64,000 nt of DNA from CTSoil-075 sp042610375. GTDB taxonomy: Bacteria; Bacillota; Negativicutes; DSM-13327. The position numbers were made by a program, and so were the translations under genes. The stretch covers positions 186,001 to 250,000 of the forward strand of contig NZ_JBGJZL010000001.1 of the NCBI RefSeq assembly GCF_042610375.1. The letters run 5' to 3'. Below, in pieces: positions 54,104 to 62,156 of this stretch. Position 1 is the stretch's first letter. Every line of letters starts with the position of its first letter. The notes beneath the pieces are model-generated. The model had not been told where the DNA came from and ran no database searches. It saw nothing but the letters and a program-made list of their open reading frames with translations.

Positions 54104-55129
54104 TTAAAAGGATAGTACACTCTTTATACTTTCAAATACCCTGTCAGGATGAATGGTCGACATACAATCTTCATCTTTAGGGCATACTTTTTTCCAACAT
54201 CCTTGACATGGCACTGGTGCCAATACTATTTGATGCCCCTTGCCATAAGGACCATTCCGTTTAGGATCCGTCGGTCCAAATAGAGTAACGACTTTCGCGC
54301 CTACTGCTACTGCTAGATGCATTGGCCCAGTATCACCACCTATAAAGGTCTGTGATCCTTTTATCAGATAAGCCAATTGTTTCATCGTCGTCTTACCCGT
54401 CAAATCAATAGGTGGCACCTTAGTGTTAGCAATGATTTCTTGAGCTAATCTTTGATCATTCGGTCCGCCGACAATCACAGGAATCAGATTGCAATCATAC
54501 AATTTATCTACTAATTCAGCGAAATGAGTTGTTGGCCAGCATTTCGATGGCCAGTTAGTCCCAGGGGCTAAAACAATGTATGGGTTCTCCAATCTGAGTC
54601 CAGCATGATTAGCAATCATTACTGTTTTTTTTGCTTCTAATTCTGTAATATATAAGGGAAAAACAACTTCATCGATTTTACAGTTGAGGTGCCGGGCTAC
54701 ATCAAGATATCGTTCTACCACATGCCCTTGTTCATGCTCACCACAAATACGCTGACCTATGAAGTGACTCAATTCTCGCGCATTACAGTAGACCAAACGC
54801 TGCGTGGCACCACTTAAATAGGATATAGCCGCACTTTTGAATAATCCCTGGAGATCAATCGCCAGATCAAATTGGCACGCCTTTAGTTCTTTGGCAAATG
54901 TATAACCATTGGTTAGTAAACCTGCGATAGATTTAAATTTCGGCTTATCAAAAATTATAATTTCATCAATATCAGGATTATTGGTCAATAAATCATATGC
55001 AGGTTTCTCTACTACCCAAGTGATACGAGAATTAGGATATTTTTTTTTAAGAGCATGAGCAACTGGCAACGCATGTATCACATCACCAATTGCACTCAGC
55101 TTAACAATAAGGATATTTTTATAGTTCAT
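54104..55129 (-). CDS. waaC: LPS heptosyltransferase (WaaC-like, GT9)
   Basis: About 341 residues from ATG 55129 with GAGGT upstream. The N-terminus NILIVKLSAIGDVIHALPVA is typical of heptosyltransferase I. The C-terminal half has LAPGTNWPSKCWP, FIGGDTGPMHLAVA and VTLFGPTDPKRNGPYG, then a cysteine cluster (CQGCWKKVC). It transfers L-glycero-D-manno-heptose to Kdo or heptose of the inner core. It lies next to the HldE genes, which make the donor. I versus II is not decided by sequence alone. Confidence 0.88.
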   Translation of the reverse strand: MNYKNILIVKLSAIGDVIHALPVAHALKKKYPNSRITWVVEKPAYDLLTNNPDIDEIIIFDKPKFKSIAGLLTNGYTFAKELKACQFDLAIDLQGLFKSAAISYLSGATQRLVYCNARELSHFIGQRICGEHEQGHVVERYLDVARHLNCKIDEVVFPLYITELEAKKTVMIANHAGLRLENPYIVLAPGTNWPSKCWPTTHFAELVDKLYDCNLIPVIVGGPNDQRLAQEIIANTKVPPIDLTGKTTMKQLAYLIKGSQTFIGGDTGPMHLAVAVGAKVVTLFGPTDPKRNGPYGKGHQIVLAPVPCQGCWKKVCPKDEDCMSTIHPDRVFESIKSVLSF

Positions 55130-55148
55130 CAAAATACCTCATATGCAT

Positions 55149-55613
55149 TTATTTTTGCATCTTTTTAATCACATTACTTGTTGAACGCCCTGGAACTTCT
55201 GGAATTAGAATGGTTTGACCACCATACTTCGCAGCAATAACAGCCTCAGGGAGATCCTTTATATCATAATCTCCACCTTTGACATAGATGTCTGGTTTAA
55301 TATGAGCGACTAGTTTTTCTGCTGTAACTTCTTCAAAGATCACTACATAATCAACAGCAGAAAGAGCCGATATGACTTCGGCTCGGTCTTCTTGAGTGTT
55401 TATTGGACGCGATGGTCCTTTAAGAGCTCGCACTGATTGATCACTATTAAGACCCAGAATGAGGCAATCGCCAAGGTCCCTAGCCGCTTTTAAGTATCGT
55501 ACATGACCTGCATGTAGAATATCAAAACAACCGTTAGTGAAAACAATTCTTTTTCCATCCGCTTTAAACTTTTCCGCGATACTCTTTATTTCATGTTCAT
55601 CAATTATTTTCAT
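55149..55613 (-). CDS. rfaE2: D-glycero-beta-D-manno-heptose 1-phosphate adenylyltransferase (HldE C-terminal type)
   Basis: A 154-residue nucleotidyltransferase with VFTNGCFDILHAGHVRYL (the HxGH site), GLNSDQSVRALKGPSRPINT and YVKGGDYDIKDLPE. It activates heptose-1-phosphate with ATP. In enterobacteria this domain is fused to the kinase as HldE; here it is a separate gene 39 bp after the kinase gene, as in many other phyla. It supplies ADP-heptose to the heptosyltransferases downstream. Confidence 0.94.
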   Translation of the reverse strand: MKIIDEHEIKSIAEKFKADGKRIVFTNGCFDILHAGHVRYLKAARDLGDCLILGLNSDQSVRALKGPSRPINTQEDRAEVISALSAVDYVVIFEEVTAEKLVAHIKPDIYVKGGDYDIKDLPEAVIAAKYGGQTILIPEVPGRSTSNVIKKMQK

Positions 55614-55652
55614 AATGCACCTACTTTAAAATGTTCTCTATATGCCTGCCTA

Positions 55653-56654
55653 TTAAGCAAAATGTTCTCCAATCCCACGGCGAAGTTCATCTTGTGTAGT
55701 CGTTGCTGTACCTGGTTTCTTTACGACAATACCAGCAGCGAAATTCGATAGGCGAGCAGCTTCTTCATAGGATGCTCCAGCTGCCAATGCAAGAATCATC
55801 GTTGCCACTACTGTATCGCCTGCACCTGTTACATCGTAGACTTCACTCTTATTTGTGACAGCAATCTGCGTAAATTTTCCTGTTTTTTCAAACAGTCCCA
55901 TTCCATCCGGACCAAGAGTAATGAGTACAGCCTCAGCATCTAATTTCTCAAGAATTTCATTACCAGCCCTTATCAGTGAGGCTTGATCAACAATTTCATA
56001 CCCTACTGCTGCTGCGGCTTCCGATTCGTTTTGTTTGACCACCGTCACCCCATGATAAGACATAACATTATACCGCGAATCGACAATACAAGGAATATGA
56101 TTTTTCTGGCAAGCATCAATCACACTTCTTATAATATTGGGCGTCACAGTATTGCTGCCATAGTCACTAAGCACGACACCATGCATGTCCCTAATATGCT
56201 CCTGAATATAATCATTGACTCTTTGCTCAATTTCAACATCCAAAGGTCGCTTATTCTCTTTGTCAATCCGTACTACTTGTTGACGTACTGTTGCCTGCCC
56301 ACCTGCCATAACTCGCGTTTTTGTGATGGTGGGACGACGATGGTCCTCAATCAATCCAGCAGTGTCTACTGTTTTATTGTGCAAAATTCTACTCAGTTCC
56401 TGGCCTGCAAAATCATTGCCGACTACACCAATCGCATACACATGTCCACTTAATGTTGCAGCATTATGCACGACATTAGAAGCGCCACCCGGGACAACAT
56501 TTTCTGCGGCATGCTCCAGTATAAGGACAGGCGCTTCTCTTGAAATACGAGATATTTTGCCCTCAAGATATACATCTGCAACCATATCTCCAATGACCAT
56601 AATTTTATATTTTTGTAGTTTATTAATAATTTTCAGCAGTGAGTTGTATAGCAT
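55653..56654 (-). CDS. rfaE1: D-glycero-beta-D-manno-heptose-7-phosphate kinase (HldE N-terminal type)
   Basis: A 333-residue PfkB-family kinase. It has VIGDMVADVYLEG, PGGASNVVHNAATL (sugar site) and the catalytic VYDVTGAGDTVVA near residue 270. It phosphorylates heptose-7-phosphate at C1, the step before the adenylyltransferase next door. ATG 56654 has AAAGGGG upstream. It follows the LptD-like gene by 20 bp. Confidence 0.94.
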   Translation of the reverse strand: MLYNSLLKIINKLQKYKIMVIGDMVADVYLEGKISRISREAPVLILEHAAENVVPGGASNVVHNAATLSGHVYAIGVVGNDFAGQELSRILHNKTVDTAGLIEDHRRPTITKTRVMAGGQATVRQQVVRIDKENKRPLDVEIEQRVNDYIQEHIRDMHGVVLSDYGSNTVTPNIIRSVIDACQKNHIPCIVDSRYNVMSYHGVTVVKQNESEAAAAVGYEIVDQASLIRAGNEILEKLDAEAVLITLGPDGMGLFEKTGKFTQIAVTNKSEVYDVTGAGDTVVATMILALAAGASYEEAARLSNFAAGIVVKKPGTATTTQDELRRGIGEHFA

Positions 56655-56674
56655 AACTAAGCCCCTTTATCATT

Positions 56675-58060
56675 TTACCATTCTACGGTAGATAATTTCA
56701 AATTCCACTGACCTCGTTTAGCTCGATATGTGAGATCAGCATCTATGCAATGCAAGTTATGTCGCCATGTATAATCCATATCCTTGATTTTACTCGCATC
56801 TAGATAGTAATCCATTTTGACACTTGCACTATTCCTTGCATCAATATGATACGTCAAACCAGCAAAAAGTTCACGACTCGTATCAAGTCGATCATAATCA
56901 TATGGAGATGTCCCACTTTGATTATTATAAGCATAAGTCATCCATGTTTCAAACCGTTCATTCGGCTTTACTGTTACCGTAGTATCGATGCTCCAAATAT
57001 TATTGGTTGATTTATCATATCCATAATTTATGTTTTCGAAACCAGAGCCAACCACTAGAGTTGTTTTATCGTTTAGCTGAATTGGATCACGGCTGAAATA
57101 CAATTTATAACTTTGTCGCCATCCCGTAATCGCCCCTTCGCTCCACTTACCACTGGTCGCAGTAAAATCGCCTATCACTTTGCCAAAACGCTTAGAATTC
57201 ATTTTTAGCATTAACTCTGGTTCGCGTTCAACCCACTCATCATCACCATTTTTTTCTTTCCCTTGATAAAGTTTGATCGTATAGTCATTTTGCCGGCTAG
57301 CAAAACCATAAGTGGGCATGAAACCTTGCTTAGAGTAATAATCCGCATCAATAAACGCTGTTAGTCGATCAGCAAGTGGGTATTCAAAATATTGAGAAAT
57401 ACTTAAACCTGTGGAAGAGTCATATCCGATCCGGGGAAAAGCACTTTTTTGCTGACCTGGAACCAATGATGTTTCGTATGTCGCCATTGAATAAATCATC
57501 ATCTTACCGATCCAAAATTTAGCATTATGGACAATCATCTTTTCACCGGGCCAAATTTCAACTTTCTCCGCACTAATATGGTAATCAGGAACAACCGCAG
57601 GACACCGCGTCACTGTACCATCAAAGGCCACCATTTTTTCAGGAGAAAAGTCTACATTCGTACCTGAAAGATATTCTTTACCTACTTTACCTTTCACTTC
57701 ATGCATATTCCCGATACGACTGGTATAATTATAGTGAGTCCCTGTACCAACAAGCGTGGTATCTGCTTCTTTCAATATCGCTTTACCGTCTATCCAAATT
57801 TCTGTCTGCTTCGTATTACCTCGCACCTCTTCAGTTGAAATCACTTGAACATTTTTGGTCAAAACCACATTGCCTTTTGCAAATAAATCACCTGTCAAAT
57901 CACTAAAAGATAGTTCATCCGCTTCAACCACAACTGGTAATTTAACGGCATTAACATCCGTTGATTTATTTTCCTGTTTATCAGCAGCCTGCCCTGTCAT
58001 GACAATAGATGTAATGAGCATACAGAGGGATGCAGAGAACATAAATTTCTTAATTTGCAT
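56675..58060 (-). CDS. LptD/OstA-like outer-membrane protein, short form
   Basis: A 461-residue exported protein with a signal peptide (about residues 1-25, ending GQA). An OstA/LptA-like jellyroll follows (about 42-130; VEADELSFSDLTGDLFAKGN), then a beta-rich part of alternating polar and aromatic residues ending at TVEW, consistent with a barrel. Known LptD proteins insert LPS into the outer leaflet and are usually 700-800 residues, so this is a shortened form. The leading position in the heptose/core operon supports a role in LPS. ATG 58060 has AGGAG upstream. Confidence 0.8.
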   Translation of the reverse strand: MQIKKFMFSASLCMLITSIVMTGQAADKQENKSTDVNAVKLPVVVEADELSFSDLTGDLFAKGNVVLTKNVQVISTEEVRGNTKQTEIWIDGKAILKEADTTLVGTGTHYNYTSRIGNMHEVKGKVGKEYLSGTNVDFSPEKMVAFDGTVTRCPAVVPDYHISAEKVEIWPGEKMIVHNAKFWIGKMMIYSMATYETSLVPGQQKSAFPRIGYDSSTGLSISQYFEYPLADRLTAFIDADYYSKQGFMPTYGFASRQNDYTIKLYQGKEKNGDDEWVEREPELMLKMNSKRFGKVIGDFTATSGKWSEGAITGWRQSYKLYFSRDPIQLNDKTTLVVGSGFENINYGYDKSTNNIWSIDTTVTVKPNERFETWMTYAYNNQSGTSPYDYDRLDTSRELFAGLTYHIDARNSASVKMDYYLDASKIKDMDYTWRHNLHCIDADLTYRAKRGQWNLKLSTVEW

Positions 58061-58108
58061 ATTTTTCTCCTATCGAAAATTGTATACTTTCTTATCTAAC
58101 ATTCTACA

Positions 58109-58137
58109 ATTATACACCTTTTCCTGCATAACTTCAC
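58109..58137 (-). promoter_or_regulatory. Candidate sigma-70-type promoter of the LPS core operon
   Basis: On the minus strand a perfect TATAAT (58109-58114) lies 17 bp from a weak -35 box GTGAAG (58132-58137), about 49 bp upstream of the LptD-like start. It follows directly after the terminator at 58147-58182, as expected for a new transcript. Confidence 0.45.
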
Positions 58138-58146
58138 TGGACAATA

Positions 58147-58182
58147 TATAGAAAAAGCCGTCCTGCGACGGCTTTTTCTATA
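58147..58182 (-). terminator. Strong intrinsic terminator after the exported-protein gene
   Basis: A 16-bp perfect stem (TATAGAAAAAGCCGTC with its complement) around the loop CTGC, with A-runs and T-runs on both arms. It could work in either direction but only minus-strand genes are present. It separates 58202-59116 from the LPS core operon. Confidence 0.85.
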
Positions 58183-58201
58183 TTATATACCATTTGTGAC
58201 T

Positions 58202-59116
58202 TTATATACCATACAAGGTAACTTGCTCTTTGATTTGAACATAGACCTCTGCTCCAGCTGGAATTTCAACATCCTTGCCATGGACAAAGGCACCTCCAAC
58301 AATGCCAACAGGGCCAAGAATCATCATACCAGCAACAGAAGCACCTGCAGCAGTCGCCAATGATTTGTTCTCAGCTTTGGCTTTTTCACCAAGTATCGTA
58401 TGAATTATTGAACCATCAATCGCATCTACACTATCAAAGCTAATCTCCAGTTGAGCATCACGACCAAAGTTTTTGGATTCTTCCACCTTGCTTACTTTAC
58501 CTGTTCCTTGGGCACCTTTCGCAATGATCAAACTTCCGTCGACATATATATCATCTGCAACTTGAAACACAACGACATCGCCCGTGCGACTCACCTTAGT
58601 ATTAAGCGGGGTAACCAGCTTAATCTTTAATAAGTTATCTTTATTAACAGTTACATTATGAACAACTAATTTTCCATTAGCATATGCAAATTTAAGCAAT
58701 TGATTTAAACGATCATCAAAGGGTCCTGCCGTTGCATTGCCCAAAAGAACACGTTCAAGATTTTCAATGCGTACCTTAACTGGTTGGACTGTAACCATAT
58801 GAGTCAATGACCATTCAGCTGCATTCATTTTTATTAAAAACGAAGGAGCATTATCAAAATTGATGCGACAATAAGAATAAATTTTATCAACGCGGCTGAC
58901 TAAGGAGCCCGTATTTTCTTTACCCCAAATATCTTTTTCCAATTTGCTAATACGCTCTACTAGAGGTCCCGATTGTTCCGAGCCATCAAAAAACTTTTCT
59001 ACAACAATCACTTTATCTAATACTGCCATATCTGGCATCGCCTCAGCAAAAACCAATCCCATATTTGAACATATAAACAATGTAAGTACCAATACGCTGA
59101 TCATTTTACGCAACAT
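58202..59116 (-). CDS. Exported protein of unknown function with three short repeats
   Basis: About 304 residues from ATG 59116, the start of a signal peptide (MLRKMISVLVLTLFICSNMG, cleaved after VFAEA). GAGGAGG lies upstream. Residues about 35-140 carry three related units of the form xxxxG-x-x-x-GP(L/F)-x-x-R(I/V/L)-x-x-L (SGPLVERISKLE, TGSLVSRVDKI, AGPFDDRLNQL). A beta-rich middle includes DGSLIIAKGAQGTGKVSKVE, and a glycine-rich hydrophobic segment (AAGASVAGMMILGPVGIVGG) lies near 265. It is probably periplasmic or outer-membrane associated. I do not recognise a named family. It lies downstream of three porin genes but has its own terminator. Confidence 0.78.
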   Translation of the reverse strand: MLRKMISVLVLTLFICSNMGLVFAEAMPDMAVLDKVIVVEKFFDGSEQSGPLVERISKLEKDIWGKENTGSLVSRVDKIYSYCRINFDNAPSFLIKMNAAEWSLTHMVTVQPVKVRIENLERVLLGNATAGPFDDRLNQLLKFAYANGKLVVHNVTVNKDNLLKIKLVTPLNTKVSRTGDVVVFQVADDIYVDGSLIIAKGAQGTGKVSKVEESKNFGRDAQLEISFDSVDAIDGSIIHTILGEKAKAENKSLATAAGASVAGMMILGPVGIVGGAFVHGKDVEIPAGAEVYVQIKEQVTLYGI

Positions 59117-59190
59117 ATAACACAGATCCTCCTCGTAATTTTTATACATAATTCGTGATAAAGTTAATAATATCCTGCTTTCTAAAATAT

Positions 59191-59225
59191 AAAAAGCGAA
59201 ACTACCATTGGCAGTTTCGCTTTTT
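59191..59225 (-). terminator. Intrinsic terminator of the porin gene
   Basis: A 13-bp stem (AAAAAGCGAAACT / AGTTTCGCTTTTT) with a 9-nt loop lies 23 bp past the porin stop. The last part of the descending arm supplies the T-run on the minus strand. Confidence 0.85.
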
Positions 59226-59247
59226 ATAAAAATCTAATTCGATAAAA

Positions 59248-60186
59248 TTAGAAGTTGTAACTAACAGTTGCGCGGAAAGACGTATCTTTCACATTATCTG
59301 CTAATTTTTGTCTATCTGTATAGAAGATGTGAAAAGCAGTATCTTTGGTAAAGCTATGGTCGGCACCATAATAGAAACCTTTTTTACCAGAATCAAAAGT
59401 AGTCATGTGAGCAATATCAGCATTTGCTTGTACTTTATAATTATAAACCCATACCGTATTTTTAGAATCTGGTGCATAGGATAAACCTACAGCATACCCT
59501 TTGTTGTTATCATTTGCATCTGATTTAGCATATTCACCCATATAAGTAGCTTTACCATCAGCATAGCTCGCATCAGCACCATAATAATTTGTATTTTCAG
59601 CAGCTTTATATTGAGCAAGGGTTGCACCTAAAGTCAACGCTTTCGTTGGATTGTAAGAAGCGCGTACTGAATAGATTTTGTTATCAACAGCACCTTTATT
59701 GTTTTCTTGAACAGCAAGGAAATCAAGTGACGTTACGCCGCTCTTTCCTTTAATATTGATACCGTCAGCAACACCCATATCTTGTTTGCCAAGGTAACCG
59801 CTTGCATCATAAAATAAGCCAAGTCCACCGATGACAGGTGCTTGTTGACCTAATTTATAAGTAAACCCTGCGTTATTGTACAACAAACCGAATTGGTCAA
59901 TCTCACCAATAAAGCTTTTACCACCAGAAAAATCAGGACCCACATTAGGATCGCTAAGACCTTCAGCTGCAAAACGAGCATACACACTCAAATTTTTAGC
60001 AACTTGGCTTTTCGCATTCAAAGTAAAGCGAGTAATGCTACCGTTTTTTTCATTAGCACCATTAGAGCTGTCTGCACGATAACGGTAGGATACGGAACCA
60101 TCGATATCTACTGGGTTTGCCATTACTACACCTGTAGTTAATGTGATCATGGCAGCAACAGCCGCTGTAAGAACTTTCTTTTTCAT
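59248..60186 (-). CDS. Outer-membrane porin-like protein without SLH domain
   Basis: A 312-residue outer-membrane barrel protein. The signal peptide covers about residues 1-23 (KKKVLTAAVAAMITLTTGVV, ends VMA). The rest consists of alternating beta strands such as DIDGSVSYRYRADSS, TRFTLNAKSQVAKNLSVYAR and YNPTKALTLGATL, and ends in Phe (ATVSYNF), the terminal aromatic residue needed for barrel assembly. Unlike its neighbours it has no SLH domain. ATG 60186 has GAGGAGG upstream. Its 5' leader carries the same two-hairpin element as the SLH-porin genes. Confidence 0.85.
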   Translation of the reverse strand: MKKKVLTAAVAAMITLTTGVVMANPVDIDGSVSYRYRADSSNGANEKNGSITRFTLNAKSQVAKNLSVYARFAAEGLSDPNVGPDFSGGKSFIGEIDQFGLLYNNAGFTYKLGQQAPVIGGLGLFYDASGYLGKQDMGVADGINIKGKSGVTSLDFLAVQENNKGAVDNKIYSVRASYNPTKALTLGATLAQYKAAENTNYYGADASYADGKATYMGEYAKSDANDNNKGYAVGLSYAPDSKNTVWVYNYKVQANADIAHMTTFDSGKKGFYYGADHSFTKDTAFHIFYTDRQKLADNVKDTSFRATVSYNF

Positions 60187-60204
60187 GTTATTGTCCTCCT
60201 CAGA

Positions 60205-60271
60205 ACCTTCTTTTATTTTTCCAAGGTCCTATCGTCCGCATCCCATTCCAATAAGTGTCCATGTTTCCTTA
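60205..60271 (-). promoter_or_regulatory. Conserved two-hairpin leader element, porin copy
   Basis: In gene sense, hairpin 1 (60252-60271) is TAAG - loop GAAACATGGACA - CTTA, and hairpin 2 (60205-60227) is ACCTT - loop GGAAAAATAAAAG - AAGGT, ending just before the ribosome site. Both loops match those upstream of the two SLH-porin genes, although this stem sequence differs. The coding regions downstream are not similar, so the shared leader suggests common post-transcriptional control. The loop also contains AAGG-4-nt-ATG GAC ACT, readable as the start of a short leader peptide. Confidence 0.55.
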
Positions 60272-60308
60272 CTTTCCTAGTCAACTTTCAATATCACTTG
60301 GTTATATA

Positions 60309-60334
60309 AAATATCTGATGTTGATCAGATATTT
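60309..60334 (-). promoter_or_regulatory. 11-bp palindrome upstream of the porin gene
   Basis: AAATATCTGAT at 60309-60319 pairs with ATCAGATATTT at 60324-60334 around GTTG. It lies about 125 bp upstream of the porin start, between the small-RNA-like unit and the leader element. AT-rich sequence with no adjacent clean T-run favours an operator, but a leader hairpin is possible. Confidence 0.4.
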
Positions 60335-60410
60335 TTATAACATTAGGGGGATCTTATGTAAAATTCGAGATTTCTGATTATAATGGTTATAATGATTATT
60401 CTAAAATTAT

Positions 60411-60469
60411 AAAAAAATAACCTTTCGCATGTATTATGCAAAGGCTACATTGCCTTACTGTATTTAGTT
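60411..60469 (-). ncRNA. Candidate small RNA or attenuated leader upstream of the porin gene
   Basis: A good promoter (TTTACA at 60499-60504, 17-bp spacer, TACAAT at 60476-60481) is followed by about 25 nt and then a GC-stem terminator at 60421-60444 with TTATTTTTTT. The transcript would be only about 60 nt. It starts near ACAGTAAGGCAATG, which resembles ACAGTAAGGTAATG in the leader of the second SLH-porin. It lies on the porin strand, so it may be a free small RNA or a terminated porin leader. Confidence 0.45.
60421..60444 (-). terminator. Terminator/attenuator between porin genes
   Basis: On the minus strand CCTTTGCAT pairs with ATGCGAAAGG (one bulged base) and is followed by TTATTTTTTTAT. 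It lies 130 bp beyond the separate terminator of the SLH-porin gene, and so belongs to the short unit starting near 60469. Confidence 0.65.
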
Positions 60470-60475
60470 ACATTC

Positions 60476-60504
60476 ATTGTACCATGTTATGTCCATATTG
60501 TAAA
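60476..60504 (-). promoter_or_regulatory. Sigma-70-type promoter between porin genes
   Basis: TTTACA (60499-60504) and TACAAT (60476-60481) are separated by exactly 17 bp, each one or two bases from consensus. It reads toward the porin gene at 59248-60186 through the terminator-like hairpin at 60421-60444. Confidence 0.6.
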
Positions 60505-60570
60505 CACAAAAGTATTGAAAATAAAAATTACTTTGGCTAAAACCACTTTCTACAATGTCGTTAGAAAATG

Positions 60571-60610
60571 AAGAAACTGCTGACAGAATGAAATCTGTCA
60601 GCAGTTTCTT
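60571..60610 (-). terminator. Intrinsic terminator of the first SLH-porin gene
   Basis: A 17-bp perfect stem (AAGAAACTGCTGACAGA with its complement) around a 6-nt loop lies 10 bp past the stop. The trailing T-run is broken (TTTCTTCATTTTC), but the stem is very stable. Confidence 0.8.
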
Positions 60611-60619
60611 ATGCCATAA

Positions 60620-61864
60620 TTAGAAGGAAAGTTCTACTTGTGCACGGAATGTTTTAACATTAACATCGTTTACACCTGTAGCAGTTTTACCAGTTTGGTA
60701 CCAAGTAGCAAACTTAGCATTTTTCATTGGTACATAGTCGTAACCGATACGTACGCCTTTAAAACCTTTATATTCAGTTTCATCGTTATTCAACCAGTCA
60801 CCAGTTGCTTTTATTGTAGCGTTTGGTTGGTATTTACGGTAGCCAACATAAAAATCATTGGAACCAACAACATTAAGATCAGCGGCCTTATATTGAACTT
60901 GAGCATAAGCTGCTTTGTTCAAAGTATCGAGGTCGGATTTAGCATATGCTGCTTGGAAAGCAAAATCTTTGCTAAGTTGTTTATCAAAACCAGCTTCATA
61001 ATATTTAACAGAGTGATCAGCTGTATCAGTCCCTTTTATGTAGTTGGCTTTAATATTAGTATCTTTATTGTATGCCCATACAAAGTCAACAGCTTCGATT
61101 TTTGAATCAGGACGAGTAGCGCCATTAACAAAAACGTCATCAGTTTTACCAACATTCAATGTAGTTTTTAATACGTTACCAAAGGCAACTTGCGCACCAC
61201 TAATTTTTCCATCAAACAATACGCCATAAGTAGGTAAATAGCTGAATTTACCAGCTTTAATTTTAGTGCCAGCAATAGGACCAGTTACGTATAACTGTTC
61301 GAATTCATCGTTATTACCAGAATTCAAGCGACTATGTCTCAAATCTCTATTATATTCGCTTTCACCTTGAATTGACCAATCTTGATTTACTTTATAACCG
61401 TAGAAAAGGTCAAGATTGATATTTTGGTTTTGAACGCCATTTTTAGCTGATGCGGTATTGTCATTTTTGATATGGTCATAACGAATACGAGCAGTACCAC
61501 TGATGTCAAATTTATCAACTTTGTTTTCTACTTTTGTTACACGAACATTCAAACCCTCAAGTTCGCTAGCGAACTCTACAGAAAGTTGATCGATGATTGC
61601 TTTTTGAGCTGCATCAGCTTTGTCAGAACGAGCCATTGCTTTAGCAACGATTTGAGCCATTTCATAACGGCTGATCATTTTGTCGCCTAAGTATGTACCA
61701 TCGCCATAACCATCAACAATACCAGCTTGTGCTAATTTTGCTACAGAAGCATATGCCCAATGTTTTGCAGGAACATCTACGAAAGGATTTGCTGCTGCGA
61801 AGGAAGTACCAGCCACACCAAGTACCATAGCTGCTGCTAAGGATGCTACTAATTTCTTTTTCAT
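60620..61864 (-). CDS. SLH-domain porin (OmpM-like)
   Basis: About 414 residues from ATG 61864 (GGAGAG upstream; an ATG six codons earlier lies inside the ribosome site). A signal peptide ends GTSFAAA. One SLH domain follows (about residues 25-85; NPFVDVPAKHWAYASVAKLA, GDKMISRYEMAQIVAKAMA), then a coiled coil (about 90-125, LEGLNVRVTKVENKVDKF). A beta barrel ends FRAQVELSF. OmpM proteins tie the outer membrane to modified peptidoglycan by the SLH domain and act as porins in Negativicutes. The first 85 residues are nearly identical to the neighbour at 62157; the barrel is not. Confidence 0.92.
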   Translation of the reverse strand: MKKKLVASLAAAMVLGVAGTSFAAANPFVDVPAKHWAYASVAKLAQAGIVDGYGDGTYLGDKMISRYEMAQIVAKAMARSDKADAAQKAIIDQLSVEFASELEGLNVRVTKVENKVDKFDISGTARIRYDHIKNDNTASAKNGVQNQNINLDLFYGYKVNQDWSIQGESEYNRDLRHSRLNSGNNDEFEQLYVTGPIAGTKIKAGKFSYLPTYGVLFDGKISGAQVAFGNVLKTTLNVGKTDDVFVNGATRPDSKIEAVDFVWAYNKDTNIKANYIKGTDTADHSVKYYEAGFDKQLSKDFAFQAAYAKSDLDTLNKAAYAQVQYKAADLNVVGSNDFYVGYRKYQPNATIKATGDWLNNDETEYKGFKGVRIGYDYVPMKNAKFATWYQTGKTATGVNDVNVKTFRAQVELSF

Positions 61865-61879
61865 AATAAAATCTCTCCT

Positions 61880-61964
61880 CATGTTTTATTTTTCACATGG
61901 CAATTAATCCACATGAAATCGACCTAAGGAGAGAGTTATATTGAGTATCCACGTTTCCTCAATA
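61880..61964 (-). promoter_or_regulatory. Conserved two-hairpin leader element, first SLH-porin copy
   Basis: In gene sense, hairpin 1 (61939-61964) is TATTGAG - loop GAAACGTGGATA - CTCAATA, and hairpin 2 (61880-61899) is CATGT - loop GAAAAATAAA - ACATG, directly before the ribosome site. Loop sizes and sequences match the other two porin leaders while stems differ. If loop 1 is read as a start region it becomes GTG GAT ACT, versus ATG GAC ACT in the other copies. Confidence 0.6.
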
Positions 61965-62008
61965 CCTCCTTATAACCTTTTTGCATGCCAATCATTACCT
62001 TGTTAACT

Positions 62009-62037
62009 AGTATATTCTACATTCACTTTATAATTCC
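62009..62037 (-). promoter_or_regulatory. Candidate promoter of the first SLH-porin gene
   Basis: TATACT (62009-62014) lies 17 bp from GGAATT (62032-62037). The second SLH-porin has TATACT and GGAATA with the same 17-bp spacing and further matches between and after them. The -10 is near consensus; the upstream box is not a standard -35. Confidence 0.45.
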
Positions 62038-62111
62038 TTCTTTTTTGTTAAATTTTTGTTATTTTTAGAAAATATCTAATTAATTACTCATCTCTTTATG
62101 TAATTAATAGA

Positions 62112-62145
62112 AAGAAGCTCGCATTAATAAAAATGCGAGCTTCTT
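62112..62145 (-). terminator. Intrinsic terminator of the second SLH-porin gene
   Basis: A 13-bp perfect stem (AAGAAGCTCGCAT / ATGCGAGCTTCTT) with an 8-nt loop lies 11 bp past the stop. The descending arm continues into TTCTTTC on the minus strand. Confidence 0.8.
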
Positions 62146-62156
62146 GAAGAGTCAAA

